The notes under the pieces: model-generated
Told to the model about the DNA's origin: nothing
What the model saw: only the letters and a program-made list of their open reading frames with translations
The model's database searches: none
Translations under genes and position numbers: made by a program
NCBI GenBank assembly: GCA_016928555.1
Contig: JAFGKM010000015.1
Coordinates: 1 to 57,435 of the forward strand
DNA: 57,435 bases
Direction of reading: 5' to 3'
From: Candidatus Omnitrophota bacterium
GTDB taxonomy: Bacteria > Ratteibacteria > UBA8468 > B48-G9 > JAFGKM01
Shown: in pieces, positions 7,481 through 16,307 of the stretch
Position numbering within the stretch: position 1 is the first letter of the stretch
Layout: the number at the start of each line of letters is the position of its first letter

Positions 7481-8632
7481 ATGAAAAAAAACAAAAGAGG
7501 GGCAAAAGACGTTGTAACGGCGCGCAGGGCGGAAGAACTGCTTTGTAAAACAGCGCCGGTAATCCGCGGGTTGCTGGCGGAGCCGTCGGCCAGCGACGGG
7601 ATTCCGTACAACCGCGTCATTCTGAAGTTCAGTCCTTTTAAAAGTGCGAAAAAGCCGGCACTCTGTCTGGACTGGCTCGGCGATGCCGTTTCACCTGAAG
7701 AAATCAGGGAAAAAACAGGCAAGGCAATCAGGAATTTTTCAAAAGCATACGGCTCAAAACCGCAGGTCGTGCTTATCCCCGGAGTTGGGATTCTTTACGT
7801 TGAAAAAACAAAAAACACAGGGCTTCCCCTTCAAAATGAGGTTGCCGTGGTAACCGGAGCGGGAGGGGCAATCGGCTCGGGAATCTGCCGCGGTCTGCTG
7901 GAAAAGGGATGCTGTGTTGCCGCCGCCGACCTCTCAAAAAAGAGCCTTGACACTTTGGTAGGCGAACTCGGCAAAAAAGCAAAAGGCCGTATAATTGGCG
8001 TTGAAATGGACGTTACTGACAAAGATTCGGTGGCAAGAGGATTCAACGAGGTAATCCGGACATGGGGAGGAGCGGATATTGTCATAGCCAACGCGGGCAT
8101 TCCATTGATTGGAAAGCTGATTGATATGGAAGTTGCCGATTTCCGGAAACTTGAGAAAGTGAATGTTGAAGGGACGCTTCTGACGCTCTCCGAAGGAAGC
8201 CGCCTTTTATGCCTGCAGGGTACGGGCGGAGATATAGTTATAGTATCCACAAAGAACGTTTTTTCTCCGGGCGCAGGTTTCGGGGCCTACAGCGCCACGA
8301 AGGCGGCAGCGCATCAGCTCGGCCGCATTGCAAGCCTTGAGCTGTCCGGGTTTGATATCCGCGTCAACATGGTTGCGCCTGATGCTGTTTTCTCCGACGG
8401 CGGGCGCAAATCCGGGCTGTGGGAAAAGGTGGGTCCCGAGAGGATGAGGGACAGGGGAATAACGGATATGAAGGAACTGCAGGAATATTACCGCAACCGC
8501 AACCTACTGAAAGCGCGGGTGACGGCCCGGCATGTCGCCAACGCGGTGCTCTTTTTCGTTACGCGCCAGACTCCAACCACCGGTGCAACCATCCCTGTTG
8601 ACGGCGGCCTGCCAGACGCCACCCCCCGGTAG
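7481..8632 (+). CDS. SDR dehydrogenase with remnant aldolase-type N-terminal domain
   Basis: 383 residues. The C-terminal 250 or so form a classical short-chain dehydrogenase: TGAGGAIGSG cofactor loop, NAGIP, YSATK with the catalytic Tyr and Lys, and a terminal PVDGG. The N-terminal ~125 residues (VILKFSPF, PQVVLIPGVGILYVEK) resemble the rear part of the aldolase domain in bifunctional rhamnulose-phosphate aldolase/lactaldehyde dehydrogenases. The catalytic HTHPP part is absent. A separate class II aldolase with that motif lies at 4940-5608. The start at 7481 is preferred over 7466 because CGGAG lies just upstream. Substrate is probably a hydroxy-aldehyde or polyol; this is inference from the domain resemblance. 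Confidence 0.82.
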   Translation: MKKNKRGAKDVVTARRAEELLCKTAPVIRGLLAEPSASDGIPYNRVILKFSPFKSAKKPALCLDWLGDAVSPEEIREKTGKAIRNFSKAYGSKPQVVLIPGVGILYVEKTKNTGLPLQNEVAVVTGAGGAIGSGICRGLLEKGCCVAAADLSKKSLDTLVGELGKKAKGRIIGVEMDVTDKDSVARGFNEVIRTWGGADIVIANAGIPLIGKLIDMEVADFRKLEKVNVEGTLLTLSEGSRLLCLQGTGGDIVIVSTKNVFSPGAGFGAYSATKAAAHQLGRIASLELSGFDIRVNMVAPDAVFSDGGRKSGLWEKVGPERMRDRGITDMKELQEYYRNRNLLKARVTARHVANAVLFFVTRQTPTTGATIPVDGGLPDATPR

Positions 8633-8733
8633 ATAGCGTATCTCTCCGGTATTCACATCATAAAGAATCCAATTCTTTCTGTTTCTCCGATTATCCTTTT
8701 AATGGAGTCAAATAAAAACACACATAAAGCTTG

Positions 8734-8762
8734 TTTACAGTTCTCCGGAAGTTTGGTATAAT
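8734..8762 (+). promoter_or_regulatory. Sigma-70-type promoter of the first toxin-antitoxin pair
   Basis: TTTACA (8734-8739), a 17-base spacer and TATAAT (8757-8762) lie about 30 bases ahead of the antitoxin ATG, which has GGAGG five bases upstream. Confidence 0.7.
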
Positions 8763-8792
8763 ACAGATAAACGGTATTTAACGGAGGCGGTT

Positions 8793-9020
8793 ATGGCAAA
8801 GGTTAAATTGATAGGAGTAAAAATGCCCGTGGACCTCGCACGTACTCTTGAACAGGTCGCCGGCAATGAAAACAAGACCGTATCTGTTCTTGTCAGAGAA
8901 ATAGTATCAGAGTATCTTGAATCTGAAATTTCTCTGGCGGCATGGGAGACGATAGAAAAAGGCCGGCAGGAATACAGAGAGGGCAGGTGCATACCATGGC
9001 GTGAGGCGCTTAATGGATAG
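8793..9020 (+). CDS. Ribbon-helix-helix antitoxin
   Basis: 75 residues. The first 45 fit a ribbon-helix-helix DNA-binding fold (VKLIGVKMPVDLARTLEQVA, then SVLVREIVSEYLE). A charged C-terminal tail (WETIEKGRQEYREG) would wrap the toxin. Its end overlaps the toxin start. It probably neutralises the RelE-like protein and represses its own promoter, as in other type II modules. Confidence 0.8.
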   Translation: MAKVKLIGVKMPVDLARTLEQVAGNENKTVSVLVREIVSEYLESEISLAAWETIEKGRQEYREGRCIPWREALNG

Positions 9021-9288
9021 ATATATCGTCCTTTTATCTTCACATTCAGCCGGATATTGCAGGAAAGCCAACAAAAAAACGCAGGATGTTATTAAACAAT
9101 GCTTTCTGTGCCTTGAAGAGAATCCCTATTATCATCCTGGAGGCAGGATAAGAAAAATTGTCGGGCAGAGGGGTGTTTACCGTTTCAGGATCGGCGACCT
9201 AAGGATTATTTACGAGGTAAACGAGGCAAAAAAGGAAGTTGTTGTTTTACTTATCGGTCCAAGAGGCGATATTTACAAGAAAATCTGA
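9013..9288 (+). CDS. RelE/ParE-family toxin
   Basis: 91 residues from the ATG at 9013, overlapping the antitoxin by 8 bases. Typical RelE-fold C-terminal half: YRFRIGDLRIIYEVNEAKKEVVVLLIGPRGDIY. RelE toxins cut mRNA on the ribosome, whereas ParE relatives poison gyrase; this cannot be settled from sequence. An in-frame GTG at 9001 is an alternative start but overlaps more and is less likely. Confidence 0.82.
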   Translation: MDRYIVLLSSHSAGYCRKANKKTQDVIKQCFLCLEENPYYHPGGRIRKIVGQRGVYRFRIGDLRIIYEVNEAKKEVVVLLIGPRGDIYKKI

Positions 9289-9291
9289 TAT

Positions 9292-9333
9292 TTGACTGCA
9301 AAATGTATATAATTGACTACAAAACGTATATAA
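9292..9333. repeat. Two tandem 21-bp units upstream of ruvX
   Basis: Unit 1 (9292-9312) and unit 2 (9313-9333) have the pattern TTGACTrCAAAAyGTATATAA and differ at two positions. They lie between the toxin stop and the ruvX start and contain promoter-like hexamers at poor spacing, so they may be a protein-binding site. Confidence 0.75.
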
Positions 9334-9358
9334 CAATTTATAATTGGGCCTTTTAAAA

Positions 9359-9781
9359 ATGAGGATACTGTGTCTTGACGTTGGGGAAAGATGGATAGGT
9401 ATGGCAGTCAGCGATGAAACAAAAATGCTGGCAAGAGGTTTAGGCCGGGTTGAACGCGACGGCAGTGAGATAAAAGAAATCAAGGAAACCATATCAAAAT
9501 ACGAAGTGGAGAGCATTGTTTACGGCCTGCCGTTAAGGATGGACGGCTCCATCAGCTCACAGACGGAAAAGACCATGGCGTTCATTTCAAAGCTGCAGGG
9601 AGAGATTAAGATTCCTTTCATGCCTTTTGACGAAAGGTTGAGTTCCAAACAGGCGGAGACGATTCTGCTTCAGGCGGATTTGAGCAGGAAGAAACGGAAA
9701 AAGCACATAGACAAGCTCTCCGCACAGATAATACTCCAGAATTATCTTGATTCAAAGAGGGAAGAAGAAACAGAAGAGTGA
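9359..9781 (+). CDS. ruvX: Putative Holliday junction resolvase (YqgF/RuvX)
   Basis: 140 residues, usual size. RNase H-like fold with LDVGERWIGMAVSD at the N-terminus, YGLPLRMDGS in the middle, and FDERLSS followed by a C-terminal helix ending DKLSAQIILQNYL. The protein processes branched DNA or matures pre-16S rRNA in bacteria. ATG at 9359 is used because the conserved strand starts there. An upstream in-frame TTG at 9344 has no ribosome site either. Confidence 0.9.
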   Translation: MRILCLDVGERWIGMAVSDETKMLARGLGRVERDGSEIKEIKETISKYEVESIVYGLPLRMDGSISSQTEKTMAFISKLQGEIKIPFMPFDERLSSKQAETILLQADLSRKKRKKHIDKLSAQIILQNYLDSKREEETEE

Positions 9782-9788
9782 GTTATAA

Positions 9789-9882
9789 TTGTAGCGGTGC
9801 GATTTATCGCACTGATTACGCGGCATAAATGCCGCCGCTACAAAGAAGGGATTGCCGCGGGACTTCGTCCCTCGCAATGACA
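9789..9882. repeat. Cloverleaf-like repeat plus a fragment of the TCATTGCGAG element
   Basis: The outer stem TTGTAGCGG (9789-9797) pairs with CCGCTACAA (9835-9843). Inside are two hairpins, GTGCGAT-TT-ATCGCAC (9797-9812) and GCGGCAT-AA-ATGCCGC (9820-9835), giving a three-way junction. A separate hairpin GGGAC-TTC-GTCCC with CTCGCAATGACA follows to 9882. A partial copy of the first element occurs at 23927-23962. Confidence 0.8.
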
Positions 9883-9905
9883 AACCTAGGAAGGGGAGAA
9901 ATACG

Positions 9906-11069
9906 TTAAGATTCCTGCCAGGCGGCGGCTACCTTTTCAGCCACTTTTTCTCCAACCTTTTTATCCAGAGGAGAAGGGATAATGTAGTCAGGGGATAGTT
10001 TATTCTCCGGCACGTAGCCTGCGATTGCCATGCTTGCCTCAAACTTCATTTTTTCCGTTATCTTCAATGCCCGCACGTCAAATACTCCCCTGAATATACC
10101 GGGGAAGGCGAGCAGGTTGTTTATCTGGTTTTCCATGTCGCTTCTTCCAGTTCCGACAACGGCGGCGCCTGCTTTTTTCGCTGTTTCCGGCATAATCTCG
10201 GGCACCGGGTTGGACATGGCGAATACGACGGCATTTTTATTCATAGACCGCACCATATCTCCGCTTACGGTGTCAGGGCCGGAAACCCCTATGAACACAT
10301 CCGCTCCTTTCAGCGCGTCGGCAAGCGAGCCGTTTCCTGCAGGAATCAGATATTTCAGGGCGTCTTCCTTGGCGGGGTTCATGTTATCTTTCCTGCCGGC
10401 GCATATGATGCCTTTTGTGTCGCACAGCATGATTTTCCCTGCACCCGCGTAGTTTAGGAATTTCGTTATCGCTATCCCGGCCGCGCCGGCTCCGCTTATG
10501 ACAATCTTTATCTCCGCCATCTTTTTGTCTACGATTTTCAGGGCGTTGGTAAGCGCCGCAAGGACAACTACCGCAGTGCCGTGCTGGTCATCGTGAAAAA
10601 CGGGGATGTCCAGAGTCTCTATCAGCCTTCGTTCAATCTCAAAGCACCTCGGCGCGGAAATATCCTCAAGGTTTATTCCTCCGAAGCTCGGCGCTATCAG
10701 GGAAACGGTTTTTATTATCTCTTCGGTATCCTGGCTGGCGATACATATGGGGATGGCGTCAACTCCGCCGAATTCTTTAAAAAGGATTGCCTTGCCTTCC
10801 ATCACGGGCAGTGCGGCTTCCGGGCCGATGTTTCCCAACCCCAGAACCGCGCTTCCGTCAGTCACGACGGCAACCGTGTTCCATTTTGCCGTGTATTCAT
10901 AAACAAGGGATTTATCGCCCTTGATTTTCAGGCAAGGCTCGGCCACTCCCGGGGTGTAGGCAAGCGAAAGGTCTTTTTTATCCGCAAGGGGGACCTTTGA
11001 TTTTATCTCCAGCTTGCCTTTTGCTTTTTTATGGAGTTCAAGAGACTCCGCGTAGATGTCGTTTTTCAT
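9906..11069 (-). CDS. Malic enzyme (short bacterial form)
   Basis: 387 residues, matching the short MaeB-like catalytic unit without a phosphotransacetylase domain. Signatures are SLAYTPGVAEPC at the N-terminus, the FHDDQHGTA metal/substrate segment and a Rossmann motif VISGAGAAGIAITKFL. It decarboxylates malate to pyruvate with NAD or NADP, feeding the pyruvate pool used by the ferredoxin oxidoreductase. It lies 69 bases downstream of the pyrophosphatase on the same strand, separated only by a repeat. Cofactor preference cannot be read. Confidence 0.94.
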   Translation of the reverse strand: MKNDIYAESLELHKKAKGKLEIKSKVPLADKKDLSLAYTPGVAEPCLKIKGDKSLVYEYTAKWNTVAVVTDGSAVLGLGNIGPEAALPVMEGKAILFKEFGGVDAIPICIASQDTEEIIKTVSLIAPSFGGINLEDISAPRCFEIERRLIETLDIPVFHDDQHGTAVVVLAALTNALKIVDKKMAEIKIVISGAGAAGIAITKFLNYAGAGKIMLCDTKGIICAGRKDNMNPAKEDALKYLIPAGNGSLADALKGADVFIGVSGPDTVSGDMVRSMNKNAVVFAMSNPVPEIMPETAKKAGAAVVGTGRSDMENQINNLLAFPGIFRGVFDVRALKITEKMKFEASMAIAGYVPENKLSPDYIIPSPLDKKVGEKVAEKVAAAWQES

Positions 11070-11088
11070 TTATCTCAAAAGACTTTTC

Positions 11089-11123
11089 ACCCTCACCTTA
11101 ATCCTCTCCCGTCAAGGGAGAGG
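11089..11123. repeat. Palindromic repeat, CCCTCACC/CTCTCCC family
   Basis: Hairpin CTCTCCC (11104-11110) with GGGAGAG (11116-11122), preceded by CCCTCACCTTAAT. A fuller copy is at 30176-30226. It lies between hppA and the malic enzyme gene. Confidence 0.75.
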
Positions 11124-11138
11124 AAATTGAAAGGGATG

Positions 11139-13226
11139 TTATTTGAAAAGGGTGACTTTCATTATGAAAGACGTAAAGACAATGGCGACTATGGACATTA
11201 GTTTTATAAGGATGTTGAGAGACGGTCCCGCCGTATCCTTGAACGGGTCTCCTACCGTATCACCCGTAACCGCCGCCTTGTGAGCATCCGTGCCCTTGCC
11301 TCCGAAATTCCCCTTCTCAATGTATTTTTTTGCATTATCCCACGAAGCGCCCGCATTTGCCATCATTACCGCTAAGACAAAGCCACCTGTCAGCGCCCCT
11401 ATCAGCAGTCCTAGCAGGGCTTCCAGACCTAAAAGGATTCCCACGACAATTGGAAGTGCAAGTGTTATTACGGAAGGAGCCAGTATCTCTTTCTGCGCCG
11501 ATTTTGTGCATATATCAACCGCGCGGGCATAGTCGGGTTTTGCTTTTCCTTCCATTAGCCCCGCGATTTCCCTGAACTGCTTTCTTACCTCTTCCACGAT
11601 GTCCTGTGCCGTTCTTCCTACCGCTCTCATTGCCATTGAGGAGAAGAACATCGGGTACATCGCGCCGATGAATATTCCGGCAAGCAGGCGTACGTTCATT
11701 ACTGAAAGGTCTATGTTTCCGCCGAGAAGCAGAATCTGCTCCTTGAAAGCCGCAATAAGGGCAAGCGTTGTAAGCGCCGCCGAGCCTATTGCGAAACCTT
11801 TGCCTGTCGCCGCGGTTGTATTGCCCAAAGAGTCAAGGGCGTCTGTCCTCTGCCTTACAAAGGGCGGCTGGTGCGACATTTCTGCGTTTCCTCCGGCGTT
11901 GTCAGCCACCGGTCCGTATGAATCTGTTGCCAGCGTTATGCCGAGGGTGCTTAAAATGCCTACGCCCGCAAGGCCTATTCCGTAGAGCCCTATCTGCGGA
12001 TGGTATAACCCTCCGGCGAAGATATAGGCGCCTATGGTTGCAAGTACGATTGTTATGACCGGAGCCGCCGTGGAAGCCATGCCCGTTGCTATCCCCTCTA
12101 TGATTACCGTGGCATGCCCCGTAAGGGAAGATTTGGCGACATGCTGTGTAGGTTTATAAGAATCCGAGGTGAAGTATTCGGTGAAAAACCCGATCAGGAG
12201 TCCTGCGGCTACTCCGCATATCACCGAACCGAAGAGCCGTTTATATTCAGGCCCGAGTATCATTACGATGGCAAAATATGTTGCGATTAATATAAGAATC
12301 GCCGCCCCATAAGTGCCTTTTCTTAACGCCATGAGAAGGTTGGCCTGGGTTGCTTCTTCTTTCACGCGTACGAAAAAGGAACCTATTATGGAGGCGAAAA
12401 TACCTATGGCCGCAATAGCAAGCGGCAGTGAGATGCCTTTGAATCCGAGCCCTGCCGCCACTGCAAGCGCCATTGTTGCGAGGATTGAGCCGATGTAGGA
12501 TTCATAAAGGTCTGCGCCCATGCCCGCTATATCTCCAACGTTGTCCCCCACGTTATCGGCTATAACCGCAGGGTTTCTCGGGTCGTCTTCGGGTATGCCT
12601 GCTTCAACCTTTCCCACAAGGTCCGCTCCGACGTCCGCCCCCTTTGTATAGATGCCGCCGCCGACTCTTGCGAACAATGCCTGGGCGCTTGCGCCCATGC
12701 CGAAGCTTATCATCGTGGAGGCGATGAAATCAAGCCCGTATCCTTTAAGCATGCCGTACCAGCGGACAAGCGAATACCCGACGCTGATGAATAAAAGCGC
12801 AAGTCCCACTACTATCAGCCCCATGACCAGTCCGGAGGAGAAAGCCAGTTTCAACGCCTCGTTGAGGGAGTTTTTAGCCGCGAAGGTTGTTCTTGCCGAA
12901 GAGTTGGTCGCTATGGTCATTCCGATATATCCGCTCAAAGCGGAAAAAAATCCGCCTCCGAGAAAGGCAAAGGGGATGAAAAGGTTCATAAACCCGAATT
13001 TTGTCAGGATTAACAGTAAAACGAAGACAATCCCGAAAAAAATCCCCACGCCCTTATACTGTCTTGTCAAATAAGCTTTTGCGCCCACCCTGACCGCCTG
13101 GGCTATCTCTATCATTTCAGGCGTGCCTTCTTTTTTCTTTAGGATGCTGCGTGCAAGCAAACCCGTAAACGCAATTGCAAAAAGCGCGCTTACTATCGCA
13201 AATATCTGAATTCCCATCCCTTCCAT
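11139..13226 (-). CDS. hppA: Membrane-bound ion-pumping pyrophosphatase
   Basis: 695 residues with about 16 hydrophobic segments. The substrate-binding signature [20 protein letters not shown] and the [20 protein letters not shown] motif are intact. It couples pyrophosphate hydrolysis to ion export across the inner membrane. The segment [10 protein letters not shown] has Ala where K+-independent enzymes carry Lys, which marks the K+-dependent class. ADLYESY keeps the glutamate typical of Na+-pumping members, so Na+ transport is a reasonable inference. ATG at 13226 is chosen because AAAGGAG lies six bases upstream; the in-frame TTG before it overlaps that spacer. Malic enzyme follows downstream. 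Confidence 0.95.
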   Translation of the reverse strand: MEGMGIQIFAIVSALFAIAFTGLLARSILKKKEGTPEMIEIAQAVRVGAKAYLTRQYKGVGIFFGIVFVLLLILTKFGFMNLFIPFAFLGGGFFSALSGYIGMTIATNSSARTTFAAKNSLNEALKLAFSSGLVMGLIVVGLALLFISVGYSLVRWYGMLKGYGLDFIASTMISFGMGASAQALFARVGGGIYTKGADVGADLVGKVEAGIPEDDPRNPAVIADNVGDNVGDIAGMGADLYESYIGSILATMALAVAAGLGFKGISLPLAIAAIGIFASIIGSFFVRVKEEATQANLLMALRKGTYGAAILILIATYFAIVMILGPEYKRLFGSVICGVAAGLLIGFFTEYFTSDSYKPTQHVAKSSLTGHATVIIEGIATGMASTAAPVITIVLATIGAYIFAGGLYHPQIGLYGIGLAGVGILSTLGITLATDSYGPVADNAGGNAEMSHQPPFVRQRTDALDSLGNTTAATGKGFAIGSAALTTLALIAAFKEQILLLGGNIDLSVMNVRLLAGIFIGAMYPMFFSSMAMRAVGRTAQDIVEEVRKQFREIAGLMEGKAKPDYARAVDICTKSAQKEILAPSVITLALPIVVGILLGLEALLGLLIGALTGGFVLAVMMANAGASWDNAKKYIEKGNFGGKGTDAHKAAVTGDTVGDPFKDTAGPSLNILIKLMSIVAIVFTSFIMKVTLFK

Positions 13227-13302
13227 CTTCAACTCCTTTACCCCATGTCTGAAACCAGTGGGTAGTGTATAGTTTGAAGCGGTTAGATTTTGCTTTTACT
13301 TG

Positions 13303-13328
13303 TCACTAACCACTAATCACCTGCCACT
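13303..13328. repeat. Short CACTAACCACTAATCACC-type intergenic tract
   Basis: A low-complexity tract of CACTAA/CACTAAT units between pth and hppA. Small but repetitive; no role is visible. Confidence 0.4.
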
Positions 13329-13334
13329 CGTATA

Positions 13335-13895
13335 TTAGGCATTGTAGAGACTCATCGCTTTTTCAATGCCGCTTTTTATAATCTCTTCTATTGCCAAACA
13401 GGCTTTTTCAAGAGAATCTTTAATCAGAGGTTCTTCTTCAGGCAGAAAGGGCGAAAGTACATAATCAACGTAGGAATTTTCCGTTTTTGTCCTGCCTATT
13501 CCTATCCTCACCCTGATGAAGTCCCTGCTTCCAAGCTCGTTTATTACCGAGATGACCCCGTTATGGCCTCCCGGCCCCTTGCCGGATGTGATTTTTATCC
13601 TGCCGACGGGTATATCAAGGTCATCGTGGACTATTATGCAGTCTTCAAAACGGCCGCCAAATCTTTCAAAAGCCTTTTTTACCGCAATCCCGCTTTCATT
13701 CATGAAAGTTTTCGGCTTTATGAGCACGGTATCAACACCTGCTATTTTTATTCCCCATCCTCTGTAATGCCGCGCCTTTATGACTTCTGCGGGAGCGTGT
13801 TCTTTTCTTAGCAAGCCAACCGCCATGAAACCTACGTTATGCCTGGTATTTCCATACCCAGTTTCAGGATTGCCGAGCCCTGCTATTATCTTCAC
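13335..13895 (-). CDS. pth: Peptidyl-tRNA hydrolase
   Basis: 186 residues, usual size. GLGNPETGYGNTRHNVGFM carries the catalytic His (in RHNVG), and the pocket segments KPKTFMNESG and VHDDLDIPVG.IK are present. GKGPGGHNGVISV completes the family signature. It frees tRNAs stuck to peptides after abortive translation. It begins six bases after rplY, a common bacterial pairing that makes co-transcription likely. Confidence 0.97.
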   Translation of the reverse strand: MKIIAGLGNPETGYGNTRHNVGFMAVGLLRKEHAPAEVIKARHYRGWGIKIAGVDTVLIKPKTFMNESGIAVKKAFERFGGRFEDCIIVHDDLDIPVGRIKITSGKGPGGHNGVISVINELGSRDFIRVRIGIGRTKTENSYVDYVLSPFLPEEEPLIKDSLEKACLAIEEIIKSGIEKAMSLYNA

Positions 13896-13901
13896 CGCGG
13901 A

Positions 13902-14609
13902 TTATTTTTTCTCCTTTTCTTTTTCAGCTTCTTTCTCTCTTCTTCTCTCTGTCGCTTCCTTTTCGCTTATGACTTCGGGTTCAGCTGCCGTTTCTTCTGC
14001 GGCGGCTGTTTCTTCTACGACTTCTTCTTCCACTTTCTCCGCCTTTGGCGCCAGTACGGCAACCACTATTCTTTCAGCTTCCTCAACGGCTGATACGCCT
14101 TCCGGCAAAACTATATCTTTGACCGTTAAAGAAGAACCGATTGACAGGCCGGAGATATCCACCTCTATCTTGGAGGGAATCTTATCCGGAAGAGCCTGCA
14201 CCTGAAGTTCTCTTATCTCCTGGTCAAGTATTCCGCCCTGTTCAACCCCCGGGGCGAGTCCGACAAGGTGAACCGCAACTCCCATCCTTACCTGCTGGTC
14301 CATGCGTATCCTGTAGAAATCCATATGCAGGACATCTCCCTTTATGGCATCTATCTGTATGTCTTTGACCAGGGTTTTTATCGCCTCTGCCTTGCCTTTA
14401 CCCGCTTTAAGCAGAAGGTCTGCCATGATGTTGTGGGATTCCAGTTTGCGTATGATGTTCTCGGCGCTCTTTTTTTCTATCCTGATGGGGCAGGGTTCGT
14501 GTCCGGCGCCATAAAGGATGCCCGGTATAAAACCGGACGTTCTTAGTTTTCTGGCGACCCCTTTGCCCTTTCCGTCCCGTGTTTCTGCCGCAAATTGTAT
14601 CTTGTCCAT
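13902..14609 (-). CDS. rplY: Ribosomal protein bL25, long CTC form
   Basis: 235 residues. The N-terminal 5S-rRNA-binding domain (RDGKGKGVARKLRTSGFIPG, HMDFYRI near residue 75) is followed by the second beta domain of the CTC/TL5 form. A low-complexity tail of Glu, Ala and Lys (VEEEVVEETAAAEE, ending KEKEKK) closes it. The start at 14609 follows AAGGAGGA by seven bases; an upstream GTG reading would translate that site. It heads the rplY-pth pair. Confidence 0.95.
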   Translation of the reverse strand: MDKIQFAAETRDGKGKGVARKLRTSGFIPGILYGAGHEPCPIRIEKKSAENIIRKLESHNIMADLLLKAGKGKAEAIKTLVKDIQIDAIKGDVLHMDFYRIRMDQQVRMGVAVHLVGLAPGVEQGGILDQEIRELQVQALPDKIPSKIEVDISGLSIGSSLTVKDIVLPEGVSAVEEAERIVVAVLAPKAEKVEEEVVEETAAAEETAAEPEVISEKEATERRREKEAEKEKEKK

Positions 14610-14650
14610 TAAAAAATCCTCCTTCACGACCCTATAACGACGTTTTTGTC

Positions 14651-14675
14651 ATTCCTGCATGTTTTAAGCAGGAAT
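14651..14675. repeat. ATTCCTGC hairpin repeat
   Basis: ATTCCTGC (14651-14658) and GCAGGAAT (14668-14675) form an exact 8-bp stem in the gap between the divergent rplY and FAD-oxidase genes. It is of the GTCATTCC...GGAATC type often found scattered in bacterial genomes. Confidence 0.65.
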
Positions 14676-14847
14676 CTATAACCCTGCACAGGCAGGCATT
14701 AAAAATAGTTTATAATTTTACCATATCCAAAAAAAATATCAATACAAAGGTCGGCAACAGGAAATTTAAAGAAAACCCCCATATAAATTTTGCGGCGGTG
14801 AAAAGATATATTAAAATAATCAGAAAGCGCAGGAAAAGAGGGAAAAA

Positions 14848-16245
14848 ATGTATAAAAAAATAACCGAAGGGATTATAGGCGAGATTAAAAACATTGTTGG
14901 TGAGAATAACGTAATTCTGGAGAAGGAGCGGCTTGAAGATTACAGCCATGACGAGTTTGCGATGAAAACTCTAAGCAATTATCCTGAAATTGCCGTTAAA
15001 CCCGAAAATTCCCTGCAGGTTTCCGAGCTTATGAAGCTTGCCAATAAGGAATCTTTTCCCGTTGTTGCCAGAGGAGGGGGCACGGGGCTCTGCGGAGGGT
15101 GTGTTCCTTCTTTGGGAGGGGTTGTTTTAAGCCTTGAGAAGATGAACAGGATATTGGAGGTTGACACGGAAAACCTCATGGCTGAAATGGAGGCTGGAGT
15201 TTCCCTTGAGGAGTTTTATACGGCAATAAAAGAAAAGAAGATGTTTTTTCCTCCGCACCCGGGTGAGGAGAGCGCCACGATAGGAGGCGTTCTATCCACC
15301 AATGCCGGCGGTTCAAGGGCGGTGAAATACGGCACGGTAAGAAATTTCATAAGGGGGATGGAAGTGGTCCTGCCGGACGGCAGTATAACGTCCCTGGGAG
15401 GGAGGATACTGAAGGACAGTTCGGGGTACAGCCTCATGCACCTGATGGTTGGTTCGGAAGGCACCCTCGGCGTCATTACAAAGGCAACACTTTCCATAAT
15501 GCCCGTACCCGCGTCAACTCTGACGCTGATAGTTCCATACGACAATATTCTTGATGCTTTTAAAACGGTTCCGCACCTGCTTATGGCGGGCATACTGCCG
15601 CTGGCGCTGGAGTTTATCGGCAGGCAGGTTATCGCCGCCTCCGAAGATTACCTCGGCAAAAGCTGGCCCGTACAGCAGGGGGAATTTTTCCTGATGATTA
15701 TACTTGAAGGGGAGGATGCGGAGCTAATGTCGGTCAGCGAAAAGATTTCAGAAATCTGCCTTGAATTTAACGCCGTGGATGTTTTCGTTGCCCAGCCGCA
15801 GGAAAAACAGGAAGAGATTCTGGCGATAAGGAGCCTTGTTTACGAGGCCTTGAAATCAAAAACCGCGGAAATTCTTGATATTGTCCTACCGCGGGACAGG
15901 ATGGAAGAGCATATCCGGTACGTGGAAGAACTTTCGGAAAAATATAATATCTGGCTGCCCACCTACGGCCATGCCGCGGACGGCAACCTTCACACCCATA
16001 TCATGAAAACGGACAGGAATAAAAAGAATATCACGGACTGGAAAGAAATTTACGAAGCGGTGCGGAAGGAAATACATCTGGATGCCAAGAAGAGAGGCGG
16101 GAAGGTCTCCGGCGAGCACGGCATAGGGCTGGCAAAGAAGGAGTATCTCGGCCTGTTTACGGATGAGCCCGCCCTGCGGATGATGAAGGAGATAAAGAAG
16201 GTTTTTGACCCGAATAATATTCTCAACCCCGGCAAAATCTTCTGA
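14848..16245 (+). CDS. FAD-linked oxidase, GlcD/D-lactate dehydrogenase family
   Basis: 465 residues. The FAD-binding PP-loop VVARGGGTGLCGGCVP and the segment GVLSTNAGGSRAVKYGTVRNF lie in the first half. The C-terminal oxidase domain has the metal/active-site stretch YGHAADGNLHTHI and SGEHGIG, and ends with the family signature FDPNNILNPGKIF. It should oxidise a 2-hydroxy acid such as D-lactate or glycolate, probably at the membrane. No GlcE or iron-sulfur GlcF partner lies next to it. AGAGGG lies ahead of the ATG. It runs divergently from rplY. Confidence 0.92.
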   Translation: MYKKITEGIIGEIKNIVGENNVILEKERLEDYSHDEFAMKTLSNYPEIAVKPENSLQVSELMKLANKESFPVVARGGGTGLCGGCVPSLGGVVLSLEKMNRILEVDTENLMAEMEAGVSLEEFYTAIKEKKMFFPPHPGEESATIGGVLSTNAGGSRAVKYGTVRNFIRGMEVVLPDGSITSLGGRILKDSSGYSLMHLMVGSEGTLGVITKATLSIMPVPASTLTLIVPYDNILDAFKTVPHLLMAGILPLALEFIGRQVIAASEDYLGKSWPVQQGEFFLMIILEGEDAELMSVSEKISEICLEFNAVDVFVAQPQEKQEEILAIRSLVYEALKSKTAEILDIVLPRDRMEEHIRYVEELSEKYNIWLPTYGHAADGNLHTHIMKTDRNKKNITDWKEIYEAVRKEIHLDAKKRGGKVSGEHGIGLAKKEYLGLFTDEPALRMMKEIKKVFDPNNILNPGKIF

Positions 16246-16264
16246 TTTCCGCTTTCCTCCATTT

Positions 16265-16296
16265 TTGTAGCCGCAGGTCTTCAGCCTGCGGTGCTA
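16265..16296. repeat. TGTAGCCGCAGG hairpin repeat
   Basis: CCGCAGG (16271-16277) pairs with CCTGCGG (16285-16291) between convergent genes. The TGTAGC/GCTA edges resemble those of the 9789 element. It could serve as a bidirectional transcript end, though it has no U-run. Confidence 0.65.
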
Positions 16297-16307
16297 TGTG
16301 TTAGTTG

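Noticed and set aside
13227-13334. Riboswitch or terminator between pth and hppA
   Set aside because: Only a short CACTAA-type tract was found, with no stable stem followed by a U-run.
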